A stretch of DNA of 28,146 bases from a virus. Under the pieces are notes generated by a model, which saw nothing but the letters and a program-made list of their open reading frames with translations, did not search any database and was not told where the DNA came from. This document shows positions 8,284 to 15,346 of this stretch, piece after piece. The position numbers and the translations under genes were made by a program. Position 1 is the stretch's first letter, and the number at the start of each line of letters is the position of its first letter. The stretch spans positions 1 through 28,146 of the IMG/VR virus record IMGVR_UViG_3300025309_000419; one strand, written 5' to 3'.

Positions 8284-8640
8284 TTACACCTCTACGATTT
8301 CAATTTGAACGTTCCATTCGTGTTGCTGGCTATCTTCAAGCGTATAAACAACAAGCTTTCCAAATTTGACAGTATAAGACGCATTATCAACAGGATTTAC
8401 CCAAGTGAATGAATCCGCTCCATATCGCACTGTAGTTCGCTCAAAGGTCTCAATCAGTTCTTTGTCGGTGTTCGACAACTGGCTGTAATTGAAAGACCAT
8501 TTTTGAGGAACTGACGTAAATTTTGCCCGCGTCTGGACTTTACCGTTTTCAAAACCATTCCGCAAGGTCGGGTCTGTGGCGGCTTCCTGCTGAAAGCCTA
8601 CGGCATCTGGATTAACTGAAAGCGTAGGAAAACTACTCAT
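8284..8640 (-). CDS. Minor tail protein, lambda gpM type
   Basis: A 118-aa beta-rich protein of the phage minor tail protein (gpM) family, recognised from FPTLSVNPDAVGF, the central KWSFNYSQLSNTDKELIETF segment and the C-terminal VKFGKLVVYTLEDSQQHEWNVQIEI. In lambda gpM acts with L, K, I and J when the tail-tip complex is completed around the tape measure. Length is normal. Its ATG overlaps the tape-measure stop codon by one base (TAATG), so the two are probably translationally coupled. The L-like gene follows two bases after its stop. Confidence 0.85.
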   Translation of the reverse strand: MSSFPTLSVNPDAVGFQQEAATDPTLRNGFENGKVQTRAKFTSVPQKWSFNYSQLSNTDKELIETFERTTVRYGADSFTWVNPVDNASYTVKFGKLVVYTLEDSQQHEWNVQIEIVEV

Positions 8641-10778
8641 TAGCCATTCCCTCTCATCTTGTGATATAGCGTGCCGTAATTATCAATGTTATCAGCAACA
8701 ACCGATATAATCCATTCTTTGCCATTAAATTGCGGCTTACCCTGTTGTTTCATTGGCTGGCCTGTATTGTTATTGATTATCACGTTGGGCGGTATGTTAT
8801 TTGAGGATTCCCCGCTGGTTACTGCCTGAACGCCAAGCTTGCCATTGATTCTTGTCAGTGGCATTACGGCTTCGGCACCGGCTTCGCCCATAAGACCATA
8901 GCCCCTTGCCATAGGGAAGTATGTCGGACTTTCAACTATTCCACCGTAAGCATAAGGCGTAACCGCTCCATCACTGAAAACTCTGCCCTGGGCAGCATAC
9001 GAACTCATAGCGGCATTTGAATCACCTGCCGGACTGCCGCCAAAAACGCCACCAAATATCCCGCCGATACTACCTGTCATTGACGACACGATACTTGCCA
9101 TCGCAGCCCGCATTTGTACTTTGATAATATCAGCAATCATTTCGTTGCAAAGCGATTTAAAATCAATCTTGCCAGTCATAACCATTTCGGAAATAGCGTC
9201 TGACATTCGATTGAGATTGTCAACTGCAACATCGCCCATATTTGCCCAGACATTAGTAGAGGACGATACCCAGTCGTCAATTTTCTGGTTAAATGCACCA
9301 ACGCCCCTTTGAGCCTTTTGGACTTCAATTAGCTTTTGCCGGTATTCTTCCATTACCCTGATATTTTCTTCTGTACCCGCACCATAGGCAATATCAGCCT
9401 CTTTTTGGAGCTTCATCATTTCAACTGCACGCTCTCGCTCGTCATTGCTTTTGCCTATTAGAGACCGCTCAAACTCAAGCGTTTTGAAAGCATCTTCAAT
9501 TTTCTCTTTGGCGTTTATTTGCTCGGTCGAAAATTTCTGGACTGCATCGGCGGCATCTTCAAAACCCGCAGTTGTCGCGGTTGTCGCTACGGCCTGCTCC
9601 TTTAAGCTCTTTTCTGTTGTTGTTTTTTCCGGTGGATTTAACATATCAGAAAAAACCTTACCAGTCAGATTGTCCCTTTGGAATGAATTATAAAACGCCT
9701 TGTCTCTAAGCTCGGACTGAACCTTTCTGTTTGCTGCGGCTGTATCATCTATGTCCGAAGTGTCCCAATCAACCTTGTCAATATGTAGTTTTTTGCCAAT
9801 CCAAGAGTCGGCAAGTTTGTTTTGTATCTTCTCAATACCGTTTATGGCCTCGGACGTTGCCTCTAAAAGCGTTGCAGGTATGCCAATTAAAAACGTGGCC
9901 GTAAGCTGCATAAGGCCGTAAAATGTTTCGCCTAAATCAACGCATAGTGCCAGCGGAATAGTTAAAGCCCTGAAAATACTTTCAAGGCTCTCTGTTGAAT
10001 CTGTAAAGGCTTTATTTTGTGAAATTGTTTCAGTAAGACGCAAATTAAAGCTATCCAATGCGGCTGCCGCTCCATTTGCAGACGGTATCATTTCTCCGAA
10101 TGTTTGAGCGACATTACCTAATGAGTTTTTGAATTGTTCCCAAGACCCGCTACTTGTACTTATTGCAGCGGTAGCAAGATGAAAAGAATCTGTACCGATT
10201 CTCAAGACCTCAGTAAATTTTTCCTGTGCCGTCAGGCTATCATCAAGGACAATGCCGTATCTGGACAGCATTTGGGTTTGTCCCTGCGAAGCCCTGCCGA
10301 TAAGTTGCATTGCAGAAGCCAAATCCATGCGGTATTTTGCGGCTAATCCCGCTGCGGCTATGGCGGCATCGTCAAGCTGACTGGTGGTAACGCCAAGATT
10401 CTTTGCATACGCCATTTGTGATATTATCAAATCATCGTCATAAATGGTTAGCTTTTGCATTTCCGATGCAAACCCGTTGAATTTACTCATAACAGAATCA
10501 AGCTGTTTGCCGGTATCACTAAGGGCTGCCGCAAGTTCGGACTGTGCCTTTTCCGCTTCCCACGCATTAGAAATCATATACTTAAAGACGGCACCGGCAG
10601 ACACTACGCCAACAAGCCGTTTAAAAGATGACATAAGCGTATTATTCGAGCCGCTCACCTTATCAACGGCATTCGCGGCTTTTGCAGCTGAATCAGAGAT
10701 ACTTGCTGTTGCACCGTTAAATTGAACTGCTCCGGTAGCCGCCCCTCTTGCATCAATCGCTAATTGTAGTGTTGCCAT
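8640..10778 (-). CDS. Tail tape measure protein
   Basis: This 712-aa protein sets tail length and is probably injected or expelled ahead of DNA. It is the longest gene between the chaperones and the tip, the canonical position. The N-terminus is Ala-rich (ATASISDSAAKAANAVDKV). A hydrophobic segment lies near residues 275-310 (MQLTATFLIGIPATLLEA), a charged helical stretch follows (about 400-470), and a second hydrophobic Gly/Ala patch lies near 555-590 (SSMTGSIGGIFGGVFGG). The C-terminal GLMGEAGAEAVMPLTR motif is typical of siphovirus tape measures. At the usual 1.5 A per residue the tail would be about 107 nm. The ATG overlaps the previous stop (TAATG). Confidence 0.92.
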   Translation of the reverse strand: MATLQLAIDARGAATGAVQFNGATASISDSAAKAANAVDKVSGSNNTLMSSFKRLVGVVSAGAVFKYMISNAWEAEKAQSELAAALSDTGKQLDSVMSKFNGFASEMQKLTIYDDDLIISQMAYAKNLGVTTSQLDDAAIAAAGLAAKYRMDLASAMQLIGRASQGQTQMLSRYGIVLDDSLTAQEKFTEVLRIGTDSFHLATAAISTSSGSWEQFKNSLGNVAQTFGEMIPSANGAAAALDSFNLRLTETISQNKAFTDSTESLESIFRALTIPLALCVDLGETFYGLMQLTATFLIGIPATLLEATSEAINGIEKIQNKLADSWIGKKLHIDKVDWDTSDIDDTAAANRKVQSELRDKAFYNSFQRDNLTGKVFSDMLNPPEKTTTEKSLKEQAVATTATTAGFEDAADAVQKFSTEQINAKEKIEDAFKTLEFERSLIGKSNDERERAVEMMKLQKEADIAYGAGTEENIRVMEEYRQKLIEVQKAQRGVGAFNQKIDDWVSSSTNVWANMGDVAVDNLNRMSDAISEMVMTGKIDFKSLCNEMIADIIKVQMRAAMASIVSSMTGSIGGIFGGVFGGSPAGDSNAAMSSYAAQGRVFSDGAVTPYAYGGIVESPTYFPMARGYGLMGEAGAEAVMPLTRINGKLGVQAVTSGESSNNIPPNVIINNNTGQPMKQQGKPQFNGKEWIISVVADNIDNYGTLYHKMRGNG

Positions 10779-11122
10779 TATTTGCCCTTTTTCTTTTTGG
10801 CATTCTGTTCCTGTGTATGCTTATCGGAAGCCCATTTGCACCACTCATTGTCCATCGCCAAAATCAGTTCGTAAAACTCTAAATCATCAATCTGACGAAA
10901 ATTCAAATACGTCAAAATATCAGACGTTCTCAGTGGGCTTATGCCAAACCCACTTTGCCTGCCACTGTGAAGCTGTTCAAATGCCTGCCATATTGGAATA
11001 AGGTCGTCAAAAAGCTCCGGCCTGTTTTCAATCGCCGGTACTCGCTTACCTTTTGCCGCAATTTTTTCGAGTTGTTGAGCATAATTTCCCCATTCCAATT
11101 GCCATCGCAGGCATTCAATTAG
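10778..11122 (-). CDS. Tail assembly chaperone T part, made as a -1 frameshift extension of G
   Basis: This reading frame continues the 11119-11523 gene after a -1 slip and is the equivalent of lambda T in the gpGT fusion. From the slip (CTA at 11122) it adds 114 aa, so the fused product is 248 aa. The sequence is charged and helical, ending in a Lys-rich tail (HTQEQNAKKKKGK). Its only possible independent start is a TTG at 11098 without a convincing ribosome site, supporting expression by frameshift. In lambda, gpG coats the tape measure and gpGT recruits tail tube subunits. The stop codon overlaps the tape-measure ATG. Confidence 0.85.
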   Translation of the reverse strand, partial: LIECLRWQLEWGNYAQQLEKIAAKGKRVPAIENRPELFDDLIPIWQAFEQLHSGRQSGFGISPLRTSDILTYLNFRQIDDLEFYELILAMDNEWCKWASDKHTQEQNAKKKKGK

Positions 11123-11523
11123 TTTTTTATTGATTCCTTTTTAGTTTCCTGTCGATAACGTGCAGCACTCGTTGACTCGTTGATAATAAAATCGTACAAA
11201 TCGACAAGTTCAGGTTTTCTGAATAACTCGAGAGCGTTTTCGGGACTGTAAGGAATTGGCTTGCCGGCCTCGTCCTCAACGTTTTTCCAGCCGACCAGTA
11301 TGCATTTTGCGGCTGCCTGTTTTGTCAAGTCGAGGCGTTTCTCTGCGTCAAATGAACCAGCTCTCATTTCTTTTAAATGTGGCTCAATGAGAGTCTTTAA
11401 GTACTTTATATATTCCGCATTGTCCATTCGAGCAATTTTGAAACTATAACCCAAATAATGCTCAACCCATACGCCACCGACAACCTTTTGCGTATCAACG
11501 GCGATTGCACTTAATTTTGCCAT
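11119..11523 (-). CDS. Tail assembly chaperone, lambda gpG type
   Basis: A 134-aa protein, the major product of the chaperone pair between tail tube and tape measure genes. It contains KIARMDNAEYIKYLKTLIEP and FRKPELVDLYDFIINES, typical of the siphovirus chaperone family. I chose ATG 11523 rather than an upstream TTG because AAGGAG sits 8 nt before it. Its last codons read ATA AAA AAC TAA, placing a slippery heptamer directly before the stop. Most ribosomes would terminate here, and a minority would shift to make the GT-like fusion. Two hairpins precede it, perhaps lowering its expression relative to the tail tube gene. Confidence 0.88.
   Translation of the reverse strand: MAKLSAIAVDTQKVVGGVWVEHYLGYSFKIARMDNAEYIKYLKTLIEPHLKEMRAGSFDAEKRLDLTKQAAAKCILVGWKNVEDEAGKPIPYSPENALELFRKPELVDLYDFIINESTSAARYRQETKKESIKN
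11122..11128 (-). promoter_or_regulatory. Programmed -1 ribosomal frameshift site A AAA AAC
   Basis: On the - strand, frame 0 reads ATA AAA AAC TAA, so A AAA AAC fits the X XXY YYZ rule exactly in phase. A -1 slip gives AAA AAA CTA ATT GAA..., open through to 10778. A small stem-loop can form just downstream (TGCC/GGCA or the outer AATTG/CAATT), a possible stimulator. Confidence 0.85.
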
Positions 11524-11575
11524 TTTAAAAACTCCTTTTTTAAATAACTTTCCTATTTCCAATCCACTCCTTTTT

Positions 11576-11617
11576 GTCGTAGCAGGGCTGGCATACGAAC
11601 CAGCCCCAAGCCACGAC
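11576..11617 (-). terminator. Long intergenic hairpin between tail tube and chaperone genes
   Basis: GTCGT/ACGAC and GGGCTGG/CCAGCCC make a two-part stem (5 + 7 bp, plus an internal GC pair) with an 8-nt loop. It lacks a downstream T-tract on the - strand, so it is better read as an mRNA-stabilising or attenuating structure after the tail tube gene than as a full terminator. Confidence 0.5.
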
Positions 11618-11620
11618 TAT

Positions 11621-11645
11621 TTAAAAAGGAGAAAACTCTTTTTAA
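11621..11645 (-). terminator. Intrinsic terminator/attenuator at the tail tube stop codon
   Basis: The TTAAAAAGAG arm pairs with CTC(C)TTTTTAA around a TTTT loop, with one bulged base; the 3' arm itself is T-rich. It overlaps the tail tube stop codon (11642-11644). Since the chaperone and tape measure genes lie downstream, it probably reduces rather than abolishes read-through. Confidence 0.5.
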
Positions 11646-12826
11646 GCTGCAAACTTAACGATTCTGATTGTTACGTTTTCTGTTGCATCACGAGAAGCAG
11701 AAAACTTCATATCAGATATACAATCCTGAGACTGGCCGCCCGCAACTCTCTGGCCGTCTGTGTACTTCACTTCGGGAAAGTCGAAAACATAGGCATTGCC
11801 CGCAACATCATTAACCAAAAACGCCAAGGACGAGGCTGTAAAGTTCAGATATTTGTCCATCAGTGCCGCCGTTGCAAAATACGCCTTAAGCGTGCCTGTT
11901 ATATTCAATGCTCCTTTACCGAGCGACAGAGTGTTGCCATTGTTTCCAATGAGTAACCGGCTTCGCAGGTTATTTGATAACTGGAACGAGAATTCGGTTG
12001 CGTCAAAATCGGCCTGATTTTCAAGGATTGAATGAACATTATCGACACCGGACATTACTTCTGTCGAAGTCGCAACATCATATCCCTGAGCCGCAGACGC
12101 AGCAGCTGATACTTCATTTGCCCCCATAAATGTAATTCCGCCGCCTATCATTGCCTCTGCGGACACGCTTAGCGACACACCGTCAACGCACATACCCTTA
12201 AGCAACGAATACACATTGGTTAAATCGGTGTATTTTTTCTCGATATTGAACGATGGGCAGGTTACGCCGTTTTTAATATACGCTCCCTGCTTAATCGTTA
12301 CCGAGTCGCCAGCCGCTTCATCGACAAGCGTCAAGCCTGAAACCGTGAGAATGTTATTCTCTGTTGTCGGCGAATCGGAATGGGTTATGCTGACAATCTT
12401 CGCATAGCCGTTGTTTCCGGCTGTCGTAAATCCAGCGATTTTAACCCACGAACCGACTACCCAGTCCTTGAAATCATCATCGGTTGCACTCTGATACTTA
12501 TTGCCGGACGCAATGGCCTGAATATCTGTGCCAGTTGCTGTTAATACAGACGTCCAATCAGCATCGGCCATAAGAGCGGCTTTAAGCAGGTCGTCATAAG
12601 TGCCATAACTTAGCTCGAAATTGATACCGCCTGACGCAGAAATCTTTGTGCGTTTCAAGCCTGATATTTGACGGTCTGAGCGAATTTCCTTACTGGATTC
12701 TGCCGCTGAATCCTGCTTTAATGATTCGCCAGTATGTCGCAGCGTTTGCATATTTCCGCTGGTTACCGCCACTCCAAAAGTTGATTCTGCTATGTATGCT
12801 AATTGTACTAAATTACTATCTGACAT
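11642..12826 (-). CDS. Major tail tube protein
   Basis: A 394-aa tail tube protein of the long siphovirus type. The N-terminal ESTFGVAVTSGNMQTLRHTGESL and SKEIRSDRQISGLKRT segments, with IRSDR before a beta-rich body, are characteristic. A middle insertion (about residues 95-180, KYQSATDDDFKDWVVGSWVKIAG to SVTIKQGAY) looks like an added beta domain exposed on the tube surface. The gene lies between tail-completion genes and the G-type chaperone, the standard place. It has a strong ribosome site (TTTAGGAGTACAAAAATG), close to those of coat and chaperone, consistent with high expression. Two hairpins follow its stop. Confidence 0.85.
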   Translation of the reverse strand: MSDSNLVQLAYIAESTFGVAVTSGNMQTLRHTGESLKQDSAAESSKEIRSDRQISGLKRTKISASGGINFELSYGTYDDLLKAALMADADWTSVLTATGTDIQAIASGNKYQSATDDDFKDWVVGSWVKIAGFTTAGNNGYAKIVSITHSDSPTTENNILTVSGLTLVDEAAGDSVTIKQGAYIKNGVTCPSFNIEKKYTDLTNVYSLLKGMCVDGVSLSVSAEAMIGGGITFMGANEVSAAASAAQGYDVATSTEVMSGVDNVHSILENQADFDATEFSFQLSNNLRSRLLIGNNGNTLSLGKGALNITGTLKAYFATAALMDKYLNFTASSLAFLVNDVAGNAYVFDFPEVKYTDGQRVAGGQSQDCISDMKFSASRDATENVTIRIVKFAA

Positions 12827-12844
12827 TTTTGTACTCCTAAAAAA

Positions 12845-13255
12845 TTAGTTTATCTCATCAAATTTAAAGGGACAAACCACGTTGATTTGCCACTCGCTAT
12901 CAACCCTGCCAATACGTTTAATTGACGGCGTTAAAAACCTTACGCCGTTTACTGTAATTCGCCTGAAAGCCACTTTAATTTTGTCCGCCATTACGATACC
13001 GGCCTTATCACCAATTCCGATAGGCGTAAATACCTGAGCTATCACAATGCCGCTTGTTCGCTCCGTCCGGCTGCCTGTGCTGCCGATGCTGACCTGTTCA
13101 CTGTCTCCCTCTTTAATTGTTAGCCGACACCACATAGAGCCGTCTGCGGGCTTCGTGAAATCCTGATTGTCGTATTGAGTAGATAAACTGTTTGTATCCG
13201 CAATAAGCGTTTTAAACCTGCCCCGAATCGTATTTGCCACTGTTTCGTGCGTCAT
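12845..13255 (-). CDS. Tail terminator-like protein (DUF4128 type)
   Basis: A 136-aa protein with the pattern of phage tail terminators (lambda gpU role): an N-terminal helix (ETVANTIRGRFKTLIAD), a beta-rich middle (WCRLTIKEGDSEQVSIG, SGIVIAQVFTPIGIGDKAG), the helix ADKIKVAFRR, and the ending IKRIGRVDSEWQINVVCPFKFDE. It would cap the tail tube and form the interface to the head. The position directly before the tail tube gene agrees. It overlaps the preceding gene by 4 bases (ATGA), indicating translational coupling. The family name is from pattern memory; the terminator role is inference from position and fold. Confidence 0.72.
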   Translation of the reverse strand: MTHETVANTIRGRFKTLIADTNSLSTQYDNQDFTKPADGSMWCRLTIKEGDSEQVSIGSTGSRTERTSGIVIAQVFTPIGIGDKAGIVMADKIKVAFRRITVNGVRFLTPSIKRIGRVDSEWQINVVCPFKFDEIN

Positions 13256-13653
13256 TCTATAGCCCCCTCAAACATTGACCTTAATTCCTCAACGGTTAAG
13301 GCAAGCATACCTGTAGGAGCCTGTTGAGAGCTTCCATCTTCAAGAAATTCAATGTAATCAACATTGTTGCTTATCCAAACGATGCTATAATCAGGCAAGC
13401 CTGTAATCGCCGCGATACCCTTTGCTACTGTTGCCATTCCATCTTTATCTAATGTTTCAAGCTGGCCAGCAGCAGCCAGGTCGATTGTTGTTTGCCAATT
13501 GCCTCTTGCTCTACCGGTATCAACCGGAGTTTTTTCAACCAGCCTTTTCAGAGCCTCAAGGACAATCTTCTTTTGCAACAACGACACTTTGCCCGGTATC
13601 GTTTCTGAAAAAGCCTGAATCTCTTTATTGAATTCTTGTAGATTGTTTCCCAT
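13252..13653 (-). CDS. HK97 gp10-like tail completion protein
   Basis: A 133-aa protein with the HK97 gp10 family signature KTPVDTGRARGNWQTTI, followed by SIVWISNNVDYIEFLEDGSSQQAPTGML and a C-terminal helix. Members connect head and tail between the head-completion protein and the tail terminator. The order head closure, gp10-like, terminator, tail tube is the usual siphovirus order. The ribosome site AAGGCG lies 3-4 nt from the ATG, a short spacing. The 3' end overlaps the next ATG by 4 bases. Confidence 0.85.
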   Translation of the reverse strand: MGNNLQEFNKEIQAFSETIPGKVSLLQKKIVLEALKRLVEKTPVDTGRARGNWQTTIDLAAAGQLETLDKDGMATVAKGIAAITGLPDYSIVWISNNVDYIEFLEDGSSQQAPTGMLALTVEELRSMFEGAIE

Positions 13654-13662
13654 TATCGCCTT

Positions 13663-13953
13663 TTAAATTTCAGGTAGTTCTACTGTTTGGCCTGCCATTT
13701 TATGCGTACAGTCGCTTAAAAATTGAATCTGTCCGTTCCTGACAAAACTATGACATCTTGGCTGACAAGCACTTTGATGCACGAGCATTGACGGACTAAA
13801 TGTTGGCTTTTCGGTATTCCCGTCAAATATCCAATTACACTTAGGATTGCTATGGTTTGTATAGAATAAATGCCCGCACTCACAAGCTGGACAGAAAATC
13901 ATATAGCCTGCCAGTTCGTCTTTATCGTTTTTTACTGGTACTGCTTTTGCCAT
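13663..13953 (-). CDS. DUF6527-type small protein
   Basis: A 96-aa protein with an N-terminal zinc-ribbon-like part (FCPACECGHLFYT, then C in PKCNWIF) and the conserved NTEKPTFSPSMLVH, PRCHSFVRNGQIQFLSDCTH and AGQTVELPE motifs. I recognise this as the phage-associated DUF6527 family, commonly found among head-tail genes. No biochemical role is known to me; the Cys and His pattern suggests metal binding and a structural role. It has an AAGGCG ribosome site (spacing 6) and sits tightly between the head-completion-like and gp10-like genes. Confidence 0.75.
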   Translation of the reverse strand: MAKAVPVKNDKDELAGYMIFCPACECGHLFYTNHSNPKCNWIFDGNTEKPTFSPSMLVHQSACQPRCHSFVRNGQIQFLSDCTHKMAGQTVELPEI

Positions 13954-13955
13954 TT

Positions 13956-14396
13956 TTATCGCCTTAACTGAAACATATACAAAGCTATCTGCTGGCCGGT
14001 ATAAATCGGCATAACCCTAATAATTTTCCAAGTCATATCATCAAAGCAAACCGTCATACTTTTGGCTGGTGTAAATTCTAAGTCTTTGGCCGCAATGCCA
14101 GACTGCATATCACCGACTTTTATCAAATCGCCGTCAATATATTTTGATTCATACTCAAATGGCGGTATTATTTTTTTGATAGGGTAAATCGGGTCAAGTC
14201 CTGTCGCTTCCCCCTTTGTAGGGTCATAATCTTTTTGAGGCTGAATAACAAAAACCACAGATTTACCGAGCTTTGCAATCAACGCCAAGACCTTAGCCCT
14301 GAGCTTTTTATCGAGCTTTGTCGGACTATCCTGCAATCCGGCAAGTAAATCAAACGGATTGATAGAGTTCAGATTATTTCCCGATTCAATGGTCAT
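13956..14396 (-). CDS. Probable head closure / head-tail joining protein
   Basis: A 146-aa protein whose C-terminal two thirds match the pattern of phage head-closure proteins: VVFVIQPQKDYDPTKGEA, then LIKVGDMQSGIAAKDLEFTPA, then DDMTWKIIRVMPIYTGQQIALYMFQLRR. The last motif, a W-x-I strand followed by a Y-x-x-QLRR end, is typical. An N-terminal helical segment (LLAGLQDSPTKLDKKLRAKVLALIAKLG) precedes it. It would seal the portal/adaptor and receive the tail. Its ATG overlaps the upstream stop (TAATG). Family is by pattern, so the assignment is probable rather than certain. Confidence 0.65.
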   Translation of the reverse strand: MTIESGNNLNSINPFDLLAGLQDSPTKLDKKLRAKVLALIAKLGKSVVFVIQPQKDYDPTKGEATGLDPIYPIKKIIPPFEYESKYIDGDLIKVGDMQSGIAAKDLEFTPAKSMTVCFDDMTWKIIRVMPIYTGQQIALYMFQLRR

Positions 14397-15346
14397 TATT
14401 CCGGTGCCTCAATTTTTGTTTGTATCTCGCTTGTACTGGTAACTGTGTAATTCTGCTGAGATATAGCAGTATCGTTTGAATCATAAACATAGATTTTTCG
14501 GACTGTTCGGTCTTTTTCGTACTTATAAGCAAGGCGGCTATACAGCCAATACATCATCTCATCGCCCGCCCAGGTATTTGGGTCGCCAGTCGGTACAGAG
14601 AATTTGACTATCACGGGGTCAGTATTCGGGTCGAAAGTTGAATGAGTTATATTGTCATTAACATCGTTAATAGCTGTTTTGATTGCAGGCAGTCCGTAAG
14701 TTGGATTCCAAAGCCCCGTTATGACATAGCTATTGACATCTTCAACCTGTGAAGCGGTTGCAACACCGTAAGAAGTCAAAGCGTTTTGAGCCTGGGCATT
14801 GACATCCGCTACCGTCAATGTTGAAAATCCAGTTATCTTGAAATCAGATATACCACTAACAGACGTGCCTGCGACCTGAGAAATATCGACCTGCAATTTG
14901 CCAGAACCAGCGTAAAGTGAATCGTAGGTATTTGCTGGCAAAACAGTATAATCCTCACGGAAAGCCAAAATTGTGTCGGTTGATACTCCGCAAGGGTCTG
15001 TATATGACGTGAATGACAACATTAGATTGCCCGCCACATTTACATCATTGGGACAAAGCGTAAGTGTGGCAAGGCCGTAGCCTGTCAGCGTCAATATGTT
15101 ATCATTGGCATCGCCGGTTTTTTTAAGCGGCAAGATTCTGTTTTCGCTCCCGATTGCCAACTCACAGACAATATCATTCACGTCAAAGTCGTTATTGTCT
15201 GTCAATACCGCTTTGCCGTCCGACCAGTCCCGGAAATGTCCGACTGTGATAGTTGTGGCGGTATTTTGCCGCAATGTCGCTGCTGATACATAGGCTGCCG
15301 CCGCCAAAATTAAGACCAATCCTGTAATTTTTAAAATCCGTTGCAT
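14396..15346 (-). CDS. Phage structural-type protein with a signal peptide
   Basis: The first 22 of 316 aa form a clean signal peptide (MQRILKITGLVLILAAAAYVSA). The following beta-rich part and the VLPANTYDSLYAGSGKLQVDISQVAGTSV motif resemble a family of virion proteins, often neck or fibre-like, with PANVYDSL...LQVDVSQV. In the relatives I recall there is no secretion signal. The C-terminal part (WAGDEMMYWLYSRLAYKYEKDRTVRKIYVYDSNDTAI) resembles the end of such proteins. The ribosome site GGAG is 8 nt before the ATG, and the gene overlaps the dockerin/LamG gene by 16 nt, so it belongs to the late operon. Whether it is a virion part or an exported product is unresolved. Confidence 0.65.
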   Translation of the reverse strand: MQRILKITGLVLILAAAAYVSAATLRQNTATTITVGHFRDWSDGKAVLTDNNDFDVNDIVCELAIGSENRILPLKKTGDANDNILTLTGYGLATLTLCPNDVNVAGNLMLSFTSYTDPCGVSTDTILAFREDYTVLPANTYDSLYAGSGKLQVDISQVAGTSVSGISDFKITGFSTLTVADVNAQAQNALTSYGVATASQVEDVNSYVITGLWNPTYGLPAIKTAINDVNDNITHSTFDPNTDPVIVKFSVPTGDPNTWAGDEMMYWLYSRLAYKYEKDRTVRKIYVYDSNDTAISQQNYTVTSTSEIQTKIEAPE

